NCBI GenBank assembly: GCA_023475025.1
Contig: JAMCWB010000032.1
Span: 1-34,441, forward strand
Direction of reading: 5' to 3'
From: Gammaproteobacteria bacterium
Lineage (GTDB): Bacteria; Pseudomonadota; Gammaproteobacteria; Pseudomonadales; Pseudomonadaceae
DNA: 34,441 nucleotides
Shown: positions 18,239 to 27,535 of the stretch, piece by piece
How the letters are laid out: the number at the start of each line of letters is the position of its first letter
Numbering within the stretch: position 1 is the stretch's first letter
The notes under the pieces: model-generated
Databases searched by the model: none
What the model saw: the letters and a program-made list of their open reading frames with translations, nothing else
Told to the model about the DNA's origin: nothing
Program-made: the position numbers and the translations under genes

Positions 18239-19396
18239 ATGACCACGATCGCAACTACCGCCAAAACCAATCTTCTGGGCATGACGCTGCCCAGGCTTGA
18301 GGCATTTTTCGAGCAGATTGGTGAGAAGCGCTTTCGTGCCGGTCAGGTGATGAAGTGGATGCATCACTTCGGGGTGGATGATTTTGACCAGATGACCAAT
18401 GTCAGCAAGGCGCTGCGTGAAAAGCTCAAGGCCTGTGCCGAGATTCGTGGTCCTGAAGTGGTCAGTGAAGATATTTCCACCGACGGTACCCGTAAGTGGG
18501 TGGTGCGCGTTGCCTCTGGCAGCTGCGTGGAAACCGTCTATATTCCGCAGAACGGGCGCGGCACCCTGTGTGTCTCTTCCCAGGCTGGTTGTGCCCTGGA
18601 CTGCAGTTTCTGCTCGACCGGCAAGCAAGGTTTCAACAGTGACCTCACGGCCGCAGAAATCATCGGCCAGGTCTGGCTGGCCAACAAATCCTTTGGCAGC
18701 ACCCCGGCCAAGGTTGATCGTGCTATCACCAATGTGGTGATGATGGGTATGGGCGAGCCCTTGCTCAACTATGACAACGTACTCGATGCCATGCGCCTGA
18801 TGATGGATGACCTCGGCTATGGCATTTCCAAGCGCAAGGTGACCTTGTCGACGTCGGGTGTGGTGCCGATGATTGAGCAGCTGGCCAAAGATACCGATGT
18901 GGCCCTGGCGCTGTCATTGCACGCACCGAACAATATGCTGCGTAACCAGCTGGTGCCGCTGAACAAGAAGTACCCGTTGGAAGTGCTGCTGCCAGCCTGT
19001 AATAACTATATTGCCGGGCTCGGTGACAAGCGTTTCCTGACCATCGAGTACACCCTGATCAAGGACGTTAACGATCAGCTCGAGCATGCCGAGGAGTTGG
19101 TGGCCTTGCTACGTGACACGCCGTGCAAGATTAACCTGATTCCCTTTAATCCCTTCCCGCACTCCGGTTACGAGCGTCCGAGCAATAACGCCATCCGACG
19201 CTTTCAGGACTGCCTGTACCGTGCCGGCTACAATGTGACCGTGCGCACCACGCGGGGAGAGGATATCGACGCTGCCTGCGGCCAACTGGTTGGCCAGGTA
19301 ATGGACAAGACCCGCCGCAGTGAGCGTTACATTGCAGTACGCCAGTTGGCCGAACAGGCTGAGGATGCGGCTGCCACTACAACGTCCCGCCGATAA
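18239..19396 (+). CDS. rlmN: Dual-specificity 23S rRNA/tRNA adenine-C2 methyltransferase
   Basis: RlmN is a radical SAM enzyme that methylates C2 of A2503 in 23S rRNA and A37 in some tRNAs. The 385-aa protein carries the cluster motif CALDCSFC (Cys118, Cys122, Cys125). It has the SAM-binding [12 protein letters not shown] near 170 and the second catalytic cysteine, Cys347, in [10 protein letters not shown]. The start at 18239 gives [18 protein letters not shown]. An in-frame ATG at 18191 lies within ndk and is rejected. It follows ndk by 29 bases and precedes pilF, the usual Pseudomonas order. Confidence 0.95.
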   Translation: MTTIATTAKTNLLGMTLPRLEAFFEQIGEKRFRAGQVMKWMHHFGVDDFDQMTNVSKALREKLKACAEIRGPEVVSEDISTDGTRKWVVRVASGSCVETVYIPQNGRGTLCVSSQAGCALDCSFCSTGKQGFNSDLTAAEIIGQVWLANKSFGSTPAKVDRAITNVVMMGMGEPLLNYDNVLDAMRLMMDDLGYGISKRKVTLSTSGVVPMIEQLAKDTDVALALSLHAPNNMLRNQLVPLNKKYPLEVLLPACNNYIAGLGDKRFLTIEYTLIKDVNDQLEHAEELVALLRDTPCKINLIPFNPFPHSGYERPSNNAIRRFQDCLYRAGYNVTVRTTRGEDIDAACGQLVGQVMDKTRRSERYIAVRQLAEQAEDAAATTTSRR

Positions 19397-19419
19397 CATC
19401 AAGCCAAGGAGCAAGCCTG

Positions 19420-20184
19420 ATGAGTACGACGATGTTGAAGACCGCAACACTGAGTCTGGCCCTGCTGCTGACGGCCTGCACCACCACCATGGATCAGCCC
19501 ACTCGCCAAGCCAATCCGGAAGCGGCCAAGGAGGCCTTTATCCAGCTGGGCCTGGGTTATATGCAGCAGGGTGAGACCGAGCGCGCCAAGGCCCCACTGA
19601 CAGAAGCGTTAAAGATTGACCGCCACTCGTCTTCTGCCAACGTCGCCTTGGCCCTGGTGTTCCAGCAGGAAGGGGAGTACGACGAAGCCGAGCGCCACTT
19701 TCGCGCCGCGCTGGCCAGTGAGCCGGATAACCCTCGCATTCTGAATAACTTTGGTGTCTTCATGCTGGAGCGCCAGCGGTACCAGGAAGCCCGGGATATG
19801 TTCAGCAAGGCTGCGGACAACCCCCTGTACGGTGAGCGGTCACGGGTATTTGCCAATCTGGGACTGACCCAGCTGGCACTGGATGACACCCAGGCTGCCA
19901 AAGCCAGTTTCGAGCGGTCGCTGCGGCTGAATGCACGCCAACCCCTGGCCTTGCTGGAATTGGCCAAAATCCAGTTTGCCGAACAGAACTTTGTCGGTGC
20001 CTGGGATAACTATTTGCGCTTTACCCAGTTGTCCGGCCAGGACGCCTCCAGCCTGTGGCTGGGCTATCAATTGGCGCGGCGTTTTGATGATCACAATCGT
20101 GCGGCCAGCTATGCCTTGCAGCTGCGCCGCTTGTATCCGGCAAGTATTGAAGCCCAGGCACTGGGTGGAGCAGATAACAGATGA
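19420..20184 (+). CDS. pilF: Type IV pilus pilotin lipoprotein PilF (PilW)
   Basis: PilF is an outer-membrane lipoprotein that localises and assembles the PilQ secretin for type IV pili. The 254-aa protein begins with a lipoprotein signal ending LLLTAC, with the lipidated Cys20. At least five tetratricopeptide repeats follow, for example FIQLGLGYMQQGETERAKAPL, ANVALALVFQQEGEYDEAERHF and VFANLGLTQLALDDTQAAKA. AAGGAG lies eight bases before the ATG. The stop overlaps the rodZ start (ATGA). Confidence 0.93.
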   Translation: MSTTMLKTATLSLALLLTACTTTMDQPTRQANPEAAKEAFIQLGLGYMQQGETERAKAPLTEALKIDRHSSSANVALALVFQQEGEYDEAERHFRAALASEPDNPRILNNFGVFMLERQRYQEARDMFSKAADNPLYGERSRVFANLGLTQLALDDTQAAKASFERSLRLNARQPLALLELAKIQFAEQNFVGAWDNYLRFTQLSGQDASSLWLGYQLARRFDDHNRAASYALQLRRLYPASIEAQALGGADNR

Positions 20185-21149
20185 CCGACACCTCTGTCGA
20201 AGCCAGTCAGCAGCCGCCACCGGATAATCCGTCCAGCGTGCTGGTGGCCCGTCGCGTCCAGCTGGGGCTGTCTCTGGAGTCTGTGGCCAATAGCCTCAAG
20301 CTGACGCAGCGCATGCTGCAAACACTGGAAAGCGGTGATTACGACAAGCTGCCGGGCGATACCTTTACCCGCGGTTATATTCGCAGCTATGCACGCCTGG
20401 TAGGCCTGGATGCCAACCGGCTGGCGCTGGACTATGACCGGTTGCGCGGGATAGAAACCCGTGAGCGCCAGGTCAGCGGGATCAGCCAGGTGGCACCGGC
20501 TAAGAGTAACCGCCTGTTGTTCAGGGTGAGCACCCTGGCGGTTGTACTGGCGATCCTGCTATCGCTGTTCTTCTGGTGGCGTGAGCATCAGCCGGTCAGT
20601 CTCAGTGAGCGCGCAGGGTACCCGCAGGACAGCCTGTTGCAGGATAATCAGGCTATTACTGTGGATGCTCTGGATATGCCTGAGCCCTTGCAGCAGCCGG
20701 CCTATCTTTCAGAGGTCGTGCCACCCCTTGATGTGCTGGATGCTGCGCCGACAGTCGATGCCGAGGTGGCTGTAGAGGAGCCCGCTGGCGAAGCCAGTCC
20801 TGAGGCGAGTGCTGAAACGCCGCTGCCAGCTGCCCAGGATGCGGCTGTGTCGAATGCTGCGTCGACTGCTGAGCCGGTCAATGAGCCTGCCTTGGCCGAA
20901 ACCGGTAACCGCCTGCAGCTGAGCTTCAATGCGGATTGCTGGGTACAGGTCAGCAGTCTGGCTGGACAGGTGCTGCACAGCGAGCTGATGCGGGCAGGCC
21001 AGCAGCTCGATCTGCAGCATGCCTCGGGCATGGCCCTGGTACTTGGCGCCGCGGAGGCGGTTGCTTCTGCTCGTTTCAATGGTGAAGACATTCAATTGAC
21101 CCAGAGTGGCCAGCCGTCTGGTGTGGTTCGTATTCGGCTGGGCGAGTAA
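20181..21149 (+). CDS. rodZ: Cytoskeletal protein RodZ
   Basis: RodZ links MreB to the elongasome and sets rod shape. The 322-aa protein has a cytoplasmic helix-turn-helix domain (about 20-90, with LGLSLESVANSLKLTQRMLQ and the conserved DTFTRGYIRSYARLVGL). A single transmembrane helix follows at 111-133. A long Glu/Ala/Pro-rich periplasmic linker spans about 140-245. The C-terminal beta domain begins LQLSFNADCWVQVSS and ends GVVRIRLGE. It overlaps pilF by four bases. Confidence 0.92.
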   Translation: MTDTSVEASQQPPPDNPSSVLVARRVQLGLSLESVANSLKLTQRMLQTLESGDYDKLPGDTFTRGYIRSYARLVGLDANRLALDYDRLRGIETRERQVSGISQVAPAKSNRLLFRVSTLAVVLAILLSLFFWWREHQPVSLSERAGYPQDSLLQDNQAITVDALDMPEPLQQPAYLSEVVPPLDVLDAAPTVDAEVAVEEPAGEASPEASAETPLPAAQDAAVSNAASTAEPVNEPALAETGNRLQLSFNADCWVQVSSLAGQVLHSELMRAGQQLDLQHASGMALVLGAAEAVASARFNGEDIQLTQSGQPSGVVRIRLGE

Positions 21150-21158
21150 GAGGCTTAC

Positions 21159-22271
21159 ATGCAGCAGCATTCCCCGATCAAGCGCCGTCAGTCACGGCAG
21201 ATACAGGTAGGTTCAGTTGCGGTGGGTGGCGATGCACCGATTTCGGTGCAAAGCATGACCAATACCGAAACCTGTGATGTAGCTGCGACTGTGGCTCAGA
21301 TTCAGCGCCTTGAAGCCGCTGGTGCCGATATTGTGCGGGTGTCTGTGCCCAGCATGGAAGCAGCAGAAGCTTTCGGCAAGATACGCCAGCAAGTCAATCT
21401 GCCGCTGGTCGCGGACATCCACTTTGACTACAAGATTGCCTTGCGCGTCGCCGACCTGGGTGTCGATTGCCTGCGTATCAATCCGGGCAATATCGGTCGT
21501 GAAGATCGCGTTCGTGCAGTAGTTGATGCGGCGCGACACCACGGTATCCCGATTCGTATTGGCGTCAATGCGGGTTCGCTGGAAAAGGATCTGCAGAAAA
21601 AATACGGTGAGCCAACGCCGGCCGCCCTGGTGGAATCAGCGCTGCGTCATGTCGAGCATCTGGATAAGCTCGACTTTCAGGAGTTCAAGGTCAGTGTCAA
21701 GGCGTCCAATGTGTTTATGGCGGTGGATGCCTATCGTTTGCTGGCGCAACAGATCGAGCAGCCGCTGCATCTGGGGATAACCGAAGCCGGTGGCCTGAGA
21801 TCGGGGACGGTCAAGTCTGCCGTCGGGCTGGGCATGCTGTTGGCTGAGGGGATTGGTGATACCATCCGCATCTCGCTGGCCGCTGACCCGGTAGAAGAGA
21901 TCAAGGTGGGCTTTGATATTCTCAAGTCCCTGCAATTGCGTTCGCGCGGGATCAACTTCATTGCCTGTCCGAGCTGTTCACGGCAGAACTTTGATGTGGT
22001 CAAGACCATGAACGAGCTCGAATCACGGCTCGATGACGTGCTGGTGCCGCTGGATGTGGCGGTGATCGGTTGTGTCGTCAATGGCCCGGGTGAGGCACGT
22101 GAGGCCGACATCGGGCTCACCGGTGGCAGCCCGAACAATCTGGTGTACCTGGATGGCAGCCCGGCCGGCAAGGTCGACAATGCGCATCTGGTTGACCATC
22201 TCGAACAGATTATCCGTGACAAGATAGCCGCCAAACAGGCGCTGGATGCCAGCACCATTGCTCGCGGCTAG
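21159..22271 (+). CDS. ispG: 4-hydroxy-3-methylbut-2-enyl diphosphate synthase (flavodoxin/ferredoxin)
   Basis: IspG is the sixth MEP-pathway enzyme, reducing MEcPP to HMBPP for isoprenoid synthesis. The 370-aa protein has an N-terminal TIM barrel and a C-terminal [4Fe-4S] domain. The cluster ligands are Cys270, Cys273 ([11 protein letters not shown]), Cys305 and Glu312 ([18 protein letters not shown]), matching the E. coli positions. The start at 21159 follows rodZ by nine bases. It needs an Fe-S cluster, relevant because the local ISC assembly genes are missing. Confidence 0.97.
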   Translation: MQQHSPIKRRQSRQIQVGSVAVGGDAPISVQSMTNTETCDVAATVAQIQRLEAAGADIVRVSVPSMEAAEAFGKIRQQVNLPLVADIHFDYKIALRVADLGVDCLRINPGNIGREDRVRAVVDAARHHGIPIRIGVNAGSLEKDLQKKYGEPTPAALVESALRHVEHLDKLDFQEFKVSVKASNVFMAVDAYRLLAQQIEQPLHLGITEAGGLRSGTVKSAVGLGMLLAEGIGDTIRISLAADPVEEIKVGFDILKSLQLRSRGINFIACPSCSRQNFDVVKTMNELESRLDDVLVPLDVAVIGCVVNGPGEAREADIGLTGGSPNNLVYLDGSPAGKVDNAHLVDHLEQIIRDKIAAKQALDASTIARG

Positions 22272-22286
22272 GAAAGGAAAACCCAC

Positions 22287-23564
22287 GTGAAGACCTTGCA
22301 AGCCGTTCGCGGCATGAATGATATTTTGCCCGCGGACAGTGCCTTGTGGCAGTACCTGGAAGCCACGGCAGCCAGATTGCTGGCCGGTTACGGCTATCAA
22401 CAGATTCGCATGCCGATCGTTGAGCCGACCGAGCTGTTCAAGCGCTCTATCGGTGAAGTAACCGATATCGTGGAAAAGGAAATGTACACCTTCGATGATC
22501 GCAATGGGGACTCGCTCACCCTGCGCCCGGAAGGTACCGCCGGTTGTGTGCGCGCCATGCTTGAGCATGGCCTGCTGGGCAGCGGCATGGCGCACAAGGT
22601 CTGGTATAACGGCCCGATGTTCCGCCATGAACGCCCGCAAAAGGGGCGTTATCGTCAGTTTCATCAGATCGGGGTAGAAACCTTCAACCTCAATGGTCCG
22701 GATATCGATGCCGAGCTGATCGTGCTGACGGCACGCCTGTGGCGTCAACTGGGCCTGCAGGATGCAGTGACGCTGGAGCTCAACAGTCTGGGTAGCAGTG
22801 AGGATCGAGCGACATACCGTGATGCCCTGGTGACTTACTTGCGTGAGCGTTTTGATCAACTGGATGCTGACAGCCAGCGCCGGCTGGACAGCAACCCGCT
22901 GCGCGTACTCGATAGCAAGAACCCGGATACCCAGGCCTTGCTGGTGGATGCGCCCAGGCTGGCGGACTATCTCAATGCTGAGGCGCGTGCTCACTTTACC
23001 CAGCTGTGCGCTTTGCTGGATGCCGCCGGCGTGAGTTACCGCATCAATCCACGCCTGGTACGCGGGCTGGATTATTACGGCCTGACAGTGTTTGAATGGG
23101 TAACTGACCGCCTGGGTGCCCAGGGCACAGTATGTGCCGGTGGCCGTTATGATGGTCTGGTGCAGCAGTTGGGCGGTAAACCGGCCCCGGCCGTTGGTTT
23201 TGCCATGGGGCTGGAGCGTTTGCTGCTGTTGATTCAGACCCTTGATCGGGTGCCGGCTGAACTGGCCAATCAGGTTGATGTCTATCTGGTCACTGTGGGG
23301 GAAGCGGCTCAGCGTGCCGGCCTGCAGTTGGCCGAGCAGCTGCGTGATGATTTGCCGCAGCTGCGTCTGCTGGTGCATTGTGGCGGCGGCAGTTTCAAGA
23401 GCCAGTTCAAGAAGGCGGATAAATCAGGTGCCGGCTATGCCTTGATTCTGGGTGAGCAGGAAGCACAAGAGCAGATGATCGGGCTCAAGCCATTGCGTGA
23501 TGGTGGCGAGCAGGAACAGCTGCCCTGGGCCGCGGTGGCACAGCGGCTGCAACAATTACTATGA
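22287..23564 (+). CDS. hisS: Histidyl-tRNA synthetase
   Basis: HisRS is a class II aminoacyl-tRNA synthetase. The 425-aa protein starts at a GTG (22287), giving the family N-terminus [15 protein letters not shown], with AGGAAA about eight bases upstream. Motifs are [14 protein letters not shown] and [20 protein letters not shown]. The histidine-specific loops are [15 protein letters not shown] and [13 protein letters not shown], and motif 3 is [14 protein letters not shown]-terminal anticodon-binding domain follows. Confidence 0.97.
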   Translation: MKTLQAVRGMNDILPADSALWQYLEATAARLLAGYGYQQIRMPIVEPTELFKRSIGEVTDIVEKEMYTFDDRNGDSLTLRPEGTAGCVRAMLEHGLLGSGMAHKVWYNGPMFRHERPQKGRYRQFHQIGVETFNLNGPDIDAELIVLTARLWRQLGLQDAVTLELNSLGSSEDRATYRDALVTYLRERFDQLDADSQRRLDSNPLRVLDSKNPDTQALLVDAPRLADYLNAEARAHFTQLCALLDAAGVSYRINPRLVRGLDYYGLTVFEWVTDRLGAQGTVCAGGRYDGLVQQLGGKPAPAVGFAMGLERLLLLIQTLDRVPAELANQVDVYLVTVGEAAQRAGLQLAEQLRDDLPQLRLLVHCGGGSFKSQFKKADKSGAGYALILGEQEAQEQMIGLKPLRDGGEQEQLPWAAVAQRLQQLL

Positions 23565-23605
23565 CTGACAAGCCTGGGCCAATGGCCGGGCGCAAGGAGT
23601 GACGG

Positions 23606-24247
23606 GTGACTTACCAGACAGAAGAAGAACAGGTAGCCAGGCTCAAGGAGTTGTGGCAACAACATGGTATGCCACTGTTGACTGGGGTGGTGCTGGCGCT
23701 GGCCGGCGTATTTGGCTGGCAGGGGTGGAATAATTATCAGGAAGGTCAGGCAGCCAATGCATCGACTCTCTATCAGAACATGCTGGAAGTGGCTCTGACC
23801 CAGGACACTGAAGCCTCGCGCACGCAGACAGCGGAAATTGCCGAGCAGCTGCGTGACCAGTATCCGCGCACCCGTTATGCGCGTTTTGCAGCTTTGATGC
23901 AGGCCCGTCTGGCGGTTGACAGTGGTGACTTCGCGGCTGCTGAAAGCCTGCTGCAAGAAGTGATTGCCGGTGCCCGTGACGCGACCCTGGAAGAAATTGC
24001 CCGTCAACGTCTGGCCCGCGTACTGGCTGAGCAGGATCGCCATGAAGAGGCGCTGGAACTGTTCAACACGGCCGTCAGTGGTGAGTTGCTGGCTGGTCGG
24101 GAGGAAGTGCGTGGTGACCTCTTGCTGGCTCTGGGGCGTAATGCGGATGCCCGCGCCGCCTATCAGACCGCTTTGGGCGCGCTGGAAGATCCGCGTTCAC
24201 GTCCGCAATTGCAATTCAAACTCGATGATCTGGCGGAGGAAGCCTAG
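23606..24247 (+). CDS. yfgM: YfgM family tetratricopeptide membrane protein
   Basis: YfgM is an inner-membrane protein with a periplasmic TPR-like domain. In E. coli it is an ancillary SecYEG subunit working with PpiD in handing over exported proteins. The 213-aa protein opens TYQTEEEQVARLKELWQQHG, has a transmembrane helix at about 21-39 and then helical repeats (for example RLARVLAEQDRHEEALELF). The GTG start at 23606 has AAGGAG seven bases upstream. Its stop codon shares one base with the GTG of bamB, so the two are coupled. Confidence 0.9.
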   Translation: MTYQTEEEQVARLKELWQQHGMPLLTGVVLALAGVFGWQGWNNYQEGQAANASTLYQNMLEVALTQDTEASRTQTAEIAEQLRDQYPRTRYARFAALMQARLAVDSGDFAAAESLLQEVIAGARDATLEEIARQRLARVLAEQDRHEEALELFNTAVSGELLAGREEVRGDLLLALGRNADARAAYQTALGALEDPRSRPQLQFKLDDLAEEA

Positions 24248-25389
24248 TGAATTTCAAGTACCCTGTCCTGGCAATGGGGCTGGCAGCACTGGCTTTGGTT
24301 GGCTGCGGCAGCTCCGGTAACACCTTGCCACCTGCCGAGCTGGAACGCTTTGATGCTGAAGTCGAACTGGAGCGTGACTGGCGGCGCAATGTGGGCACCG
24401 GGCAGGGGCGACAGTTCAACCGGTTGCAGCCCTCACTGGACGGCGTAACCCTCTATGTAGCCGATGCCAATGGCCGGGTGCTGGCCGTTGATCGTGATGA
24501 TGGATCGGTGCAGTGGCAGACGCGTCTGCGCGAACCATTGACCGGAGCCGTTGGCAGTGGCGCCGGTGTCGTCATGGTGGGTACCCGCGACGGCGAGATT
24601 ATTGTTCTGGACAGTGACGACGGCAGTGAGCTGTGGCGTGCACAGATGACCAGTGAAGTGCTGGCACCACCGCAAACCAACGGCGATGTGGTGGTAGTGC
24701 AGACCCAGGACGACAAGGTAACGGCGCTGGATATTTCCAGTGGCGAGCAACGCTGGATTTTTGAAGCCAGTCAGGCCGTGCTCTCGGTGCGCGGACATGC
24801 AGCACCGGTGGCCACCCTGCGACAGGTGTTTGCTGGCATGGGGAACGGCCGTGTGGTGGCGCTGGATGCCCGCTCGGGTTTACCGCAATGGGATCAGCGT
24901 ATCGCCCAGCCGCAAGGCCGCTCCGAGCTTGAGCGCATGGTCGATATTGATGGACGGCTGTTGTTGAGTGGCCAGAACGTCTATGCCGCCAGCTTCCAGG
25001 GTAATCTGGCAGCGATTGACAGCGAATCCGGCCAATTACGCTGGCAGCGGCCTGGCTCCAGCCATACGGGTCCGGCGGCGGGTTTCGGGCAGATCTATCT
25101 GAGTCATGCCAATGGCACGGTAGAAGCTTTTGACCAGGACCGCGGTACCAGTGCCTGGACCAATGACAGCCTGGCCCGTCGCCAGCTGACTGCACCGGTT
25201 GCGTTCAGCAGCTATGTGGCGGTGGCGGATTTTGAGGGTTATGTGCATTTGCTGGCGCAGACCGATGGGCGCCTGGTTGCCCGTACCCGGGTTGATCGCA
25301 AAGGCGTGCGCGCCGCACCGATCGCTGTGGGGGACCGCCTGTTCGTCTATGGCAACAGCGGTAACCTGGTCGCCTTGCAGGTCAAATAA
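24247..25389 (+). CDS. bamB: Outer membrane assembly lipoprotein BamB
   Basis: BamB is the beta-propeller lipoprotein of the BAM complex that inserts outer-membrane proteins. The 380-aa protein has a lipoprotein signal ending LALVGC (Cys20). It then has a chain of PQQ-like WD repeats, for example LYVADANGRVLAVDRDDGSV, DGEIIVLDSDDGSELWRAQM and GRVVALDARSGLPQW, making an eight-bladed propeller. The start is GTG at 24247, overlapping the yfgM stop by one base, with GAGG upstream. A strong terminator follows. Confidence 0.94.
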   Translation: MNFKYPVLAMGLAALALVGCGSSGNTLPPAELERFDAEVELERDWRRNVGTGQGRQFNRLQPSLDGVTLYVADANGRVLAVDRDDGSVQWQTRLREPLTGAVGSGAGVVMVGTRDGEIIVLDSDDGSELWRAQMTSEVLAPPQTNGDVVVVQTQDDKVTALDISSGEQRWIFEASQAVLSVRGHAAPVATLRQVFAGMGNGRVVALDARSGLPQWDQRIAQPQGRSELERMVDIDGRLLLSGQNVYAASFQGNLAAIDSESGQLRWQRPGSSHTGPAAGFGQIYLSHANGTVEAFDQDRGTSAWTNDSLARRQLTAPVAFSSYVAVADFEGYVHLLAQTDGRLVARTRVDRKGVRAAPIAVGDRLFVYGNSGNLVALQVK

Positions 25390-25394
25390 GCCTC

Positions 25395-25408
25395 AGCGCC
25401 ATGGCGCT
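25395..25408. repeat. 14-bp palindrome after bamB
   Basis: AGCGCCATGGCGCT is a perfect palindrome six bases after the bamB stop. It could be an operator for der or a small mRNA hairpin. No partner copy is seen nearby. Confidence 0.35.
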
Positions 25409-25428
25409 GCTTTACAGGTTATACTTTA

Positions 25429-25465
25429 CCGGCCGTGGCCTGATGCCACGGCCGGTTTTATTTTT
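25429..25465 (+). terminator. Rho-independent terminator of the bamB transcript
   Basis: An 11-bp perfect stem, CCGGCCGTGGC/GCCACGGCCGG, has a five-base loop and is followed by TTTTATTTTT. It separates bamB from der. Confidence 0.92.
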
Positions 25466-25490
25466 ATAGTGCCCAGCGCACGGAGAAAGC

Positions 25491-26906
25491 ATGGTTCCTG
25501 TCATTGCCCTGGTGGGCCGGCCGAATGTCGGCAAATCCACCCTGTTCAACCGCCTGACCAAGAGTCGCGATGCCTTGGTGGCCGATTTTGCCGGCCTTAC
25601 GCGTGATCGTAAATATGGCGAGGCCAGCTGGCAGGGCCAGGATTATATTGTCATCGATACCGGCGGTATTACCGGTGACGAGCAGGGCATTGATGAGTTG
25701 ATGGCCGGGCAGTCGTTGCAGGCGATTGAAGAGGCGGATGCCGTGCTCTTCATGGTTGATGCCCGGGCTGGTCGCACCGCGGGTGATGAGCTCATTGCTA
25801 CCCATCTGCGCAAGCGCAACAAGCACACCTTCCTGGTGGCCAACAAGATCGACGGCGCAGACCCGGATTCCATCCTGGGTGAGTTTGCCCACCTGGGCCT
25901 GGGTGCACCCATCGGTATTGCGGCCGCCCACGGGCGTAATATCAATCCCTTGCTGGAAGCAGTGCTGAGCGAACCGACCCAGGCTGGTGCTGAGGGTGAC
26001 GAGGACAGAGCGCTACCGGGTGTTGAAGCCATAGGGACGCGGATTGCCGTTATTGGTCGGCCGAATGTCGGCAAGTCCACCCTGGTCAACCGTATGCTGG
26101 GTGAGGATCGCGTGGTGGTCTATGACCAGGCAGGGACTACACGTGACAGCATCTACATTCCCTTTGAGCGTCACGACAAGCCCTACACGCTGATTGATAC
26201 AGCCGGCGTGCGCAAGCGCGGGCGTATTGCCGAAACAGTGGAAAAGTTTTCGGTAATCAAGACCCTGCAAGCCATCAAGGACGCCAATGTGGTGATCTTT
26301 GTCATCGATGCCCGTGAAGGGGTGGTTGAGCAGGACCTCAACTTGCTCGGCTTTGTCATCGACTCGGGGCGCGCCCTGGTGCTGGCGGTCAACAAGTGGG
26401 ATGGCATGGAGGAAAGCGAAAAACGCTATGTGAAGATCGAGCTGGAACGCCGCTTGCACTTCGCCCAGTTTGCCGATATCCACTTTATTTCCGCCCTGCA
26501 TGGCAGTGGCGTTGGTGTGCTCTACAAGTCGGTCGATAAAGCCTTTGCCAGCGCCATGACCAAGGTGCCAACCAAGCGCATGACCGAGATTCTTGAAGAT
26601 GCGGTCAAGGAACACCAGCCGCCGATGGTCAACAGTCGCCGCATCAAGCTGCGCTACGCCCACCTTGGCGGTTCCAATCCACCGATCATTATCGTGCACG
26701 GCAACCAGGTCGACTCGATTCCCAAATCCTATACCCGCTACCTGGAAAACACCTTCCGCAAGGTACTCAAACTATCGGGTACCCCGATCCGGGTTGAATA
26801 CAAAGGCGGCGACAACCCCTTCGCCGAGAAGAAGGTCAAGCTCTCGGATCGTCAGGTCAACAAGAAGCGGCGCTTGATGGCGGACAGCAAGAAAAAGAAA
26901 CGTTGA
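25491..26906 (+). CDS. der: Ribosome-biogenesis GTPase Der (EngA)
   Basis: Der has two tandem GTPase domains and acts late in 50S subunit assembly. The 471-aa protein has P-loops GRPNVGKST at residues 9-17 and again near 188. The base-recognition motifs are NKIDGAD and NKWDGM. A C-terminal KH-like domain (from about 360) ends with a lysine-rich tail, [12 protein letters not shown] lies seven bases before the ATG. No clear terminator follows; the downstream DNA is repetitive. Confidence 0.97.
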   Translation: MVPVIALVGRPNVGKSTLFNRLTKSRDALVADFAGLTRDRKYGEASWQGQDYIVIDTGGITGDEQGIDELMAGQSLQAIEEADAVLFMVDARAGRTAGDELIATHLRKRNKHTFLVANKIDGADPDSILGEFAHLGLGAPIGIAAAHGRNINPLLEAVLSEPTQAGAEGDEDRALPGVEAIGTRIAVIGRPNVGKSTLVNRMLGEDRVVVYDQAGTTRDSIYIPFERHDKPYTLIDTAGVRKRGRIAETVEKFSVIKTLQAIKDANVVIFVIDAREGVVEQDLNLLGFVIDSGRALVLAVNKWDGMEESEKRYVKIELERRLHFAQFADIHFISALHGSGVGVLYKSVDKAFASAMTKVPTKRMTEILEDAVKEHQPPMVNSRRIKLRYAHLGGSNPPIIIVHGNQVDSIPKSYTRYLENTFRKVLKLSGTPIRVEYKGGDNPFAEKKVKLSDRQVNKKRRLMADSKKKKR

Positions 26907-26958
26907 ATTTCTTGGGTTGGTAGTGGTGTGGGTGGTGGTTTTTGGGGTGAGGATCGAG

Positions 26959-26984
26959 GGCTGAAGGCTGAAGGCTGGAAGTCG
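26959..26984 (+). repeat. 26-bp dispersed repeat, copy 2
   Basis: This matches 2219-2244 at 24 of 26 bases. It consists of GGCTGAA-type heptamers followed by GCTGGAAGTCG. Confidence 0.65.
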
Positions 26985-27025
26985 TGTCTCCGGGTGAGTT
27001 GCTGGTTATTTGTTTCGGCCTAAGA

Positions 27026-27354
27026 GCGTGTCAGATTTTTTGTGTTCCGGCTGTCATTGTGAAGGCCGCAGGCCTGTGGCAATCCAAGTAGCGTCAAGCT
27101 TCCAGCCTTCAGATCTTCTCACCGTCATGGCGAAGGCCAAAGGCCTGTGGCCATCCATGTAGCCTTTGGTTGAGTTCGCACCCATGGATCGCCACGCCGC
27201 TATGCGGCTCGCGATGACACTGAGAGAATGACGGGTAGTGATAACGCTGCGAGAGTGACAGGCCACCAGCCATTCCGGCTGTCATTGCCAAGGCCGCAGG
27301 CCTGTGGCAGTAGACTTAGCGTCAAGCGCGCCCGAACACAAAAATCTGATACGC
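27026..27354. mobile_element. MITE-like element with terminal inverted repeats and internal repeats
   Basis: The ends at 27026-27047 and 27334-27354 are inverted copies differing by one mismatch and one T in a homopolymer (GCGTGTCAGATTTTTTGTG versus GCGTATCAGATTTTTGTG). CGGCC lies outside both ends (27016-27020 and 27357-27361), a possible but weak target duplication. Inside are two 55-bp direct repeats (27045-27099 and 27273-27327, 48 of 55 identical) and a more diverged copy near 27122-27160. An oppositely oriented relative lies at about 27183-27220. The inner units resemble the widespread GTCATTGCGA...GGCAATCC bacterial repeat. There is no transposase. Mobility is inferred from structure. 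Confidence 0.65.
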
Positions 27355-27365
27355 CCCGGCCAAAG

Positions 27366-27400
27366 GCTGAATGCTGAATGCTGAATGCTGAATGCTGAAG
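27366..27400 (+). repeat. Heptamer array GCTGAAT x4 plus GCTGAAG
   Basis: Five contiguous seven-base units begin 12 bases after the right end of the MITE-like element. Their complement family (TTCAGCC) is tandemly repeated at 27474-27507 in the opposite orientation, so the two arrays could pair. Confidence 0.9.
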
Positions 27401-27420
27401 GCCGGAAGCCTGATTTTGGT

Positions 27421-27459
27421 GTGAGTGGCTGATTTTTAGTTTGATAACCAGCCACTCAC
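27421..27459. repeat. 11-bp perfect hairpin
   Basis: GTGAGTGGCTG (27421-27431) pairs with CAGCCACTCAC (27449-27459) over a 17-base AT-rich loop. It lies between the two oppositely oriented heptamer arrays and extends their inverted symmetry. No T-tract follows on either strand. Confidence 0.75.
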
Positions 27460-27473
27460 TCAGGGAAGATTCT

Positions 27474-27507
27474 TTCAGCCTTCAGCCTTCAGCCTTCAGC
27501 CTTCAGC
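27474..27507 (+). repeat. Heptamer array TTCAGCC x4 plus TTCAGC
   Basis: Four complete TTCAGCC units and a partial fifth lie directly downstream of the minus-strand old yellow enzyme stop. The heptamer is the same as the CCTTCAG block at 2492-2526 in a shifted register. Confidence 0.9.
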
Positions 27508-27535
27508 TTCCAGCCAAAAGCTGCTAACACCCGAA

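Larger units (their letters stand above)
26907..27535. other. 629-bp intergenic region filled with repeats
   Basis: The stretch between der and the second old yellow enzyme holds no credible gene. It carries the second copy of the 26-bp repeat shared with the slyD region, a MITE-like element, two oppositely oriented heptamer arrays and a perfect 11-bp hairpin. Short reading frames across it have no ribosome binding sites or family resemblance. Confidence 0.85.

Noticed and set aside
22023-23378. 451-codon open frame antisense to ispG/hisS
   Set aside because: Spans two well-supported genes on the opposite strand; no family motifs.
27054-27291. Short minus-strand ORFs within the repeat region
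   Set aside because: They are translations of the MITE-like repeats, without start signals.
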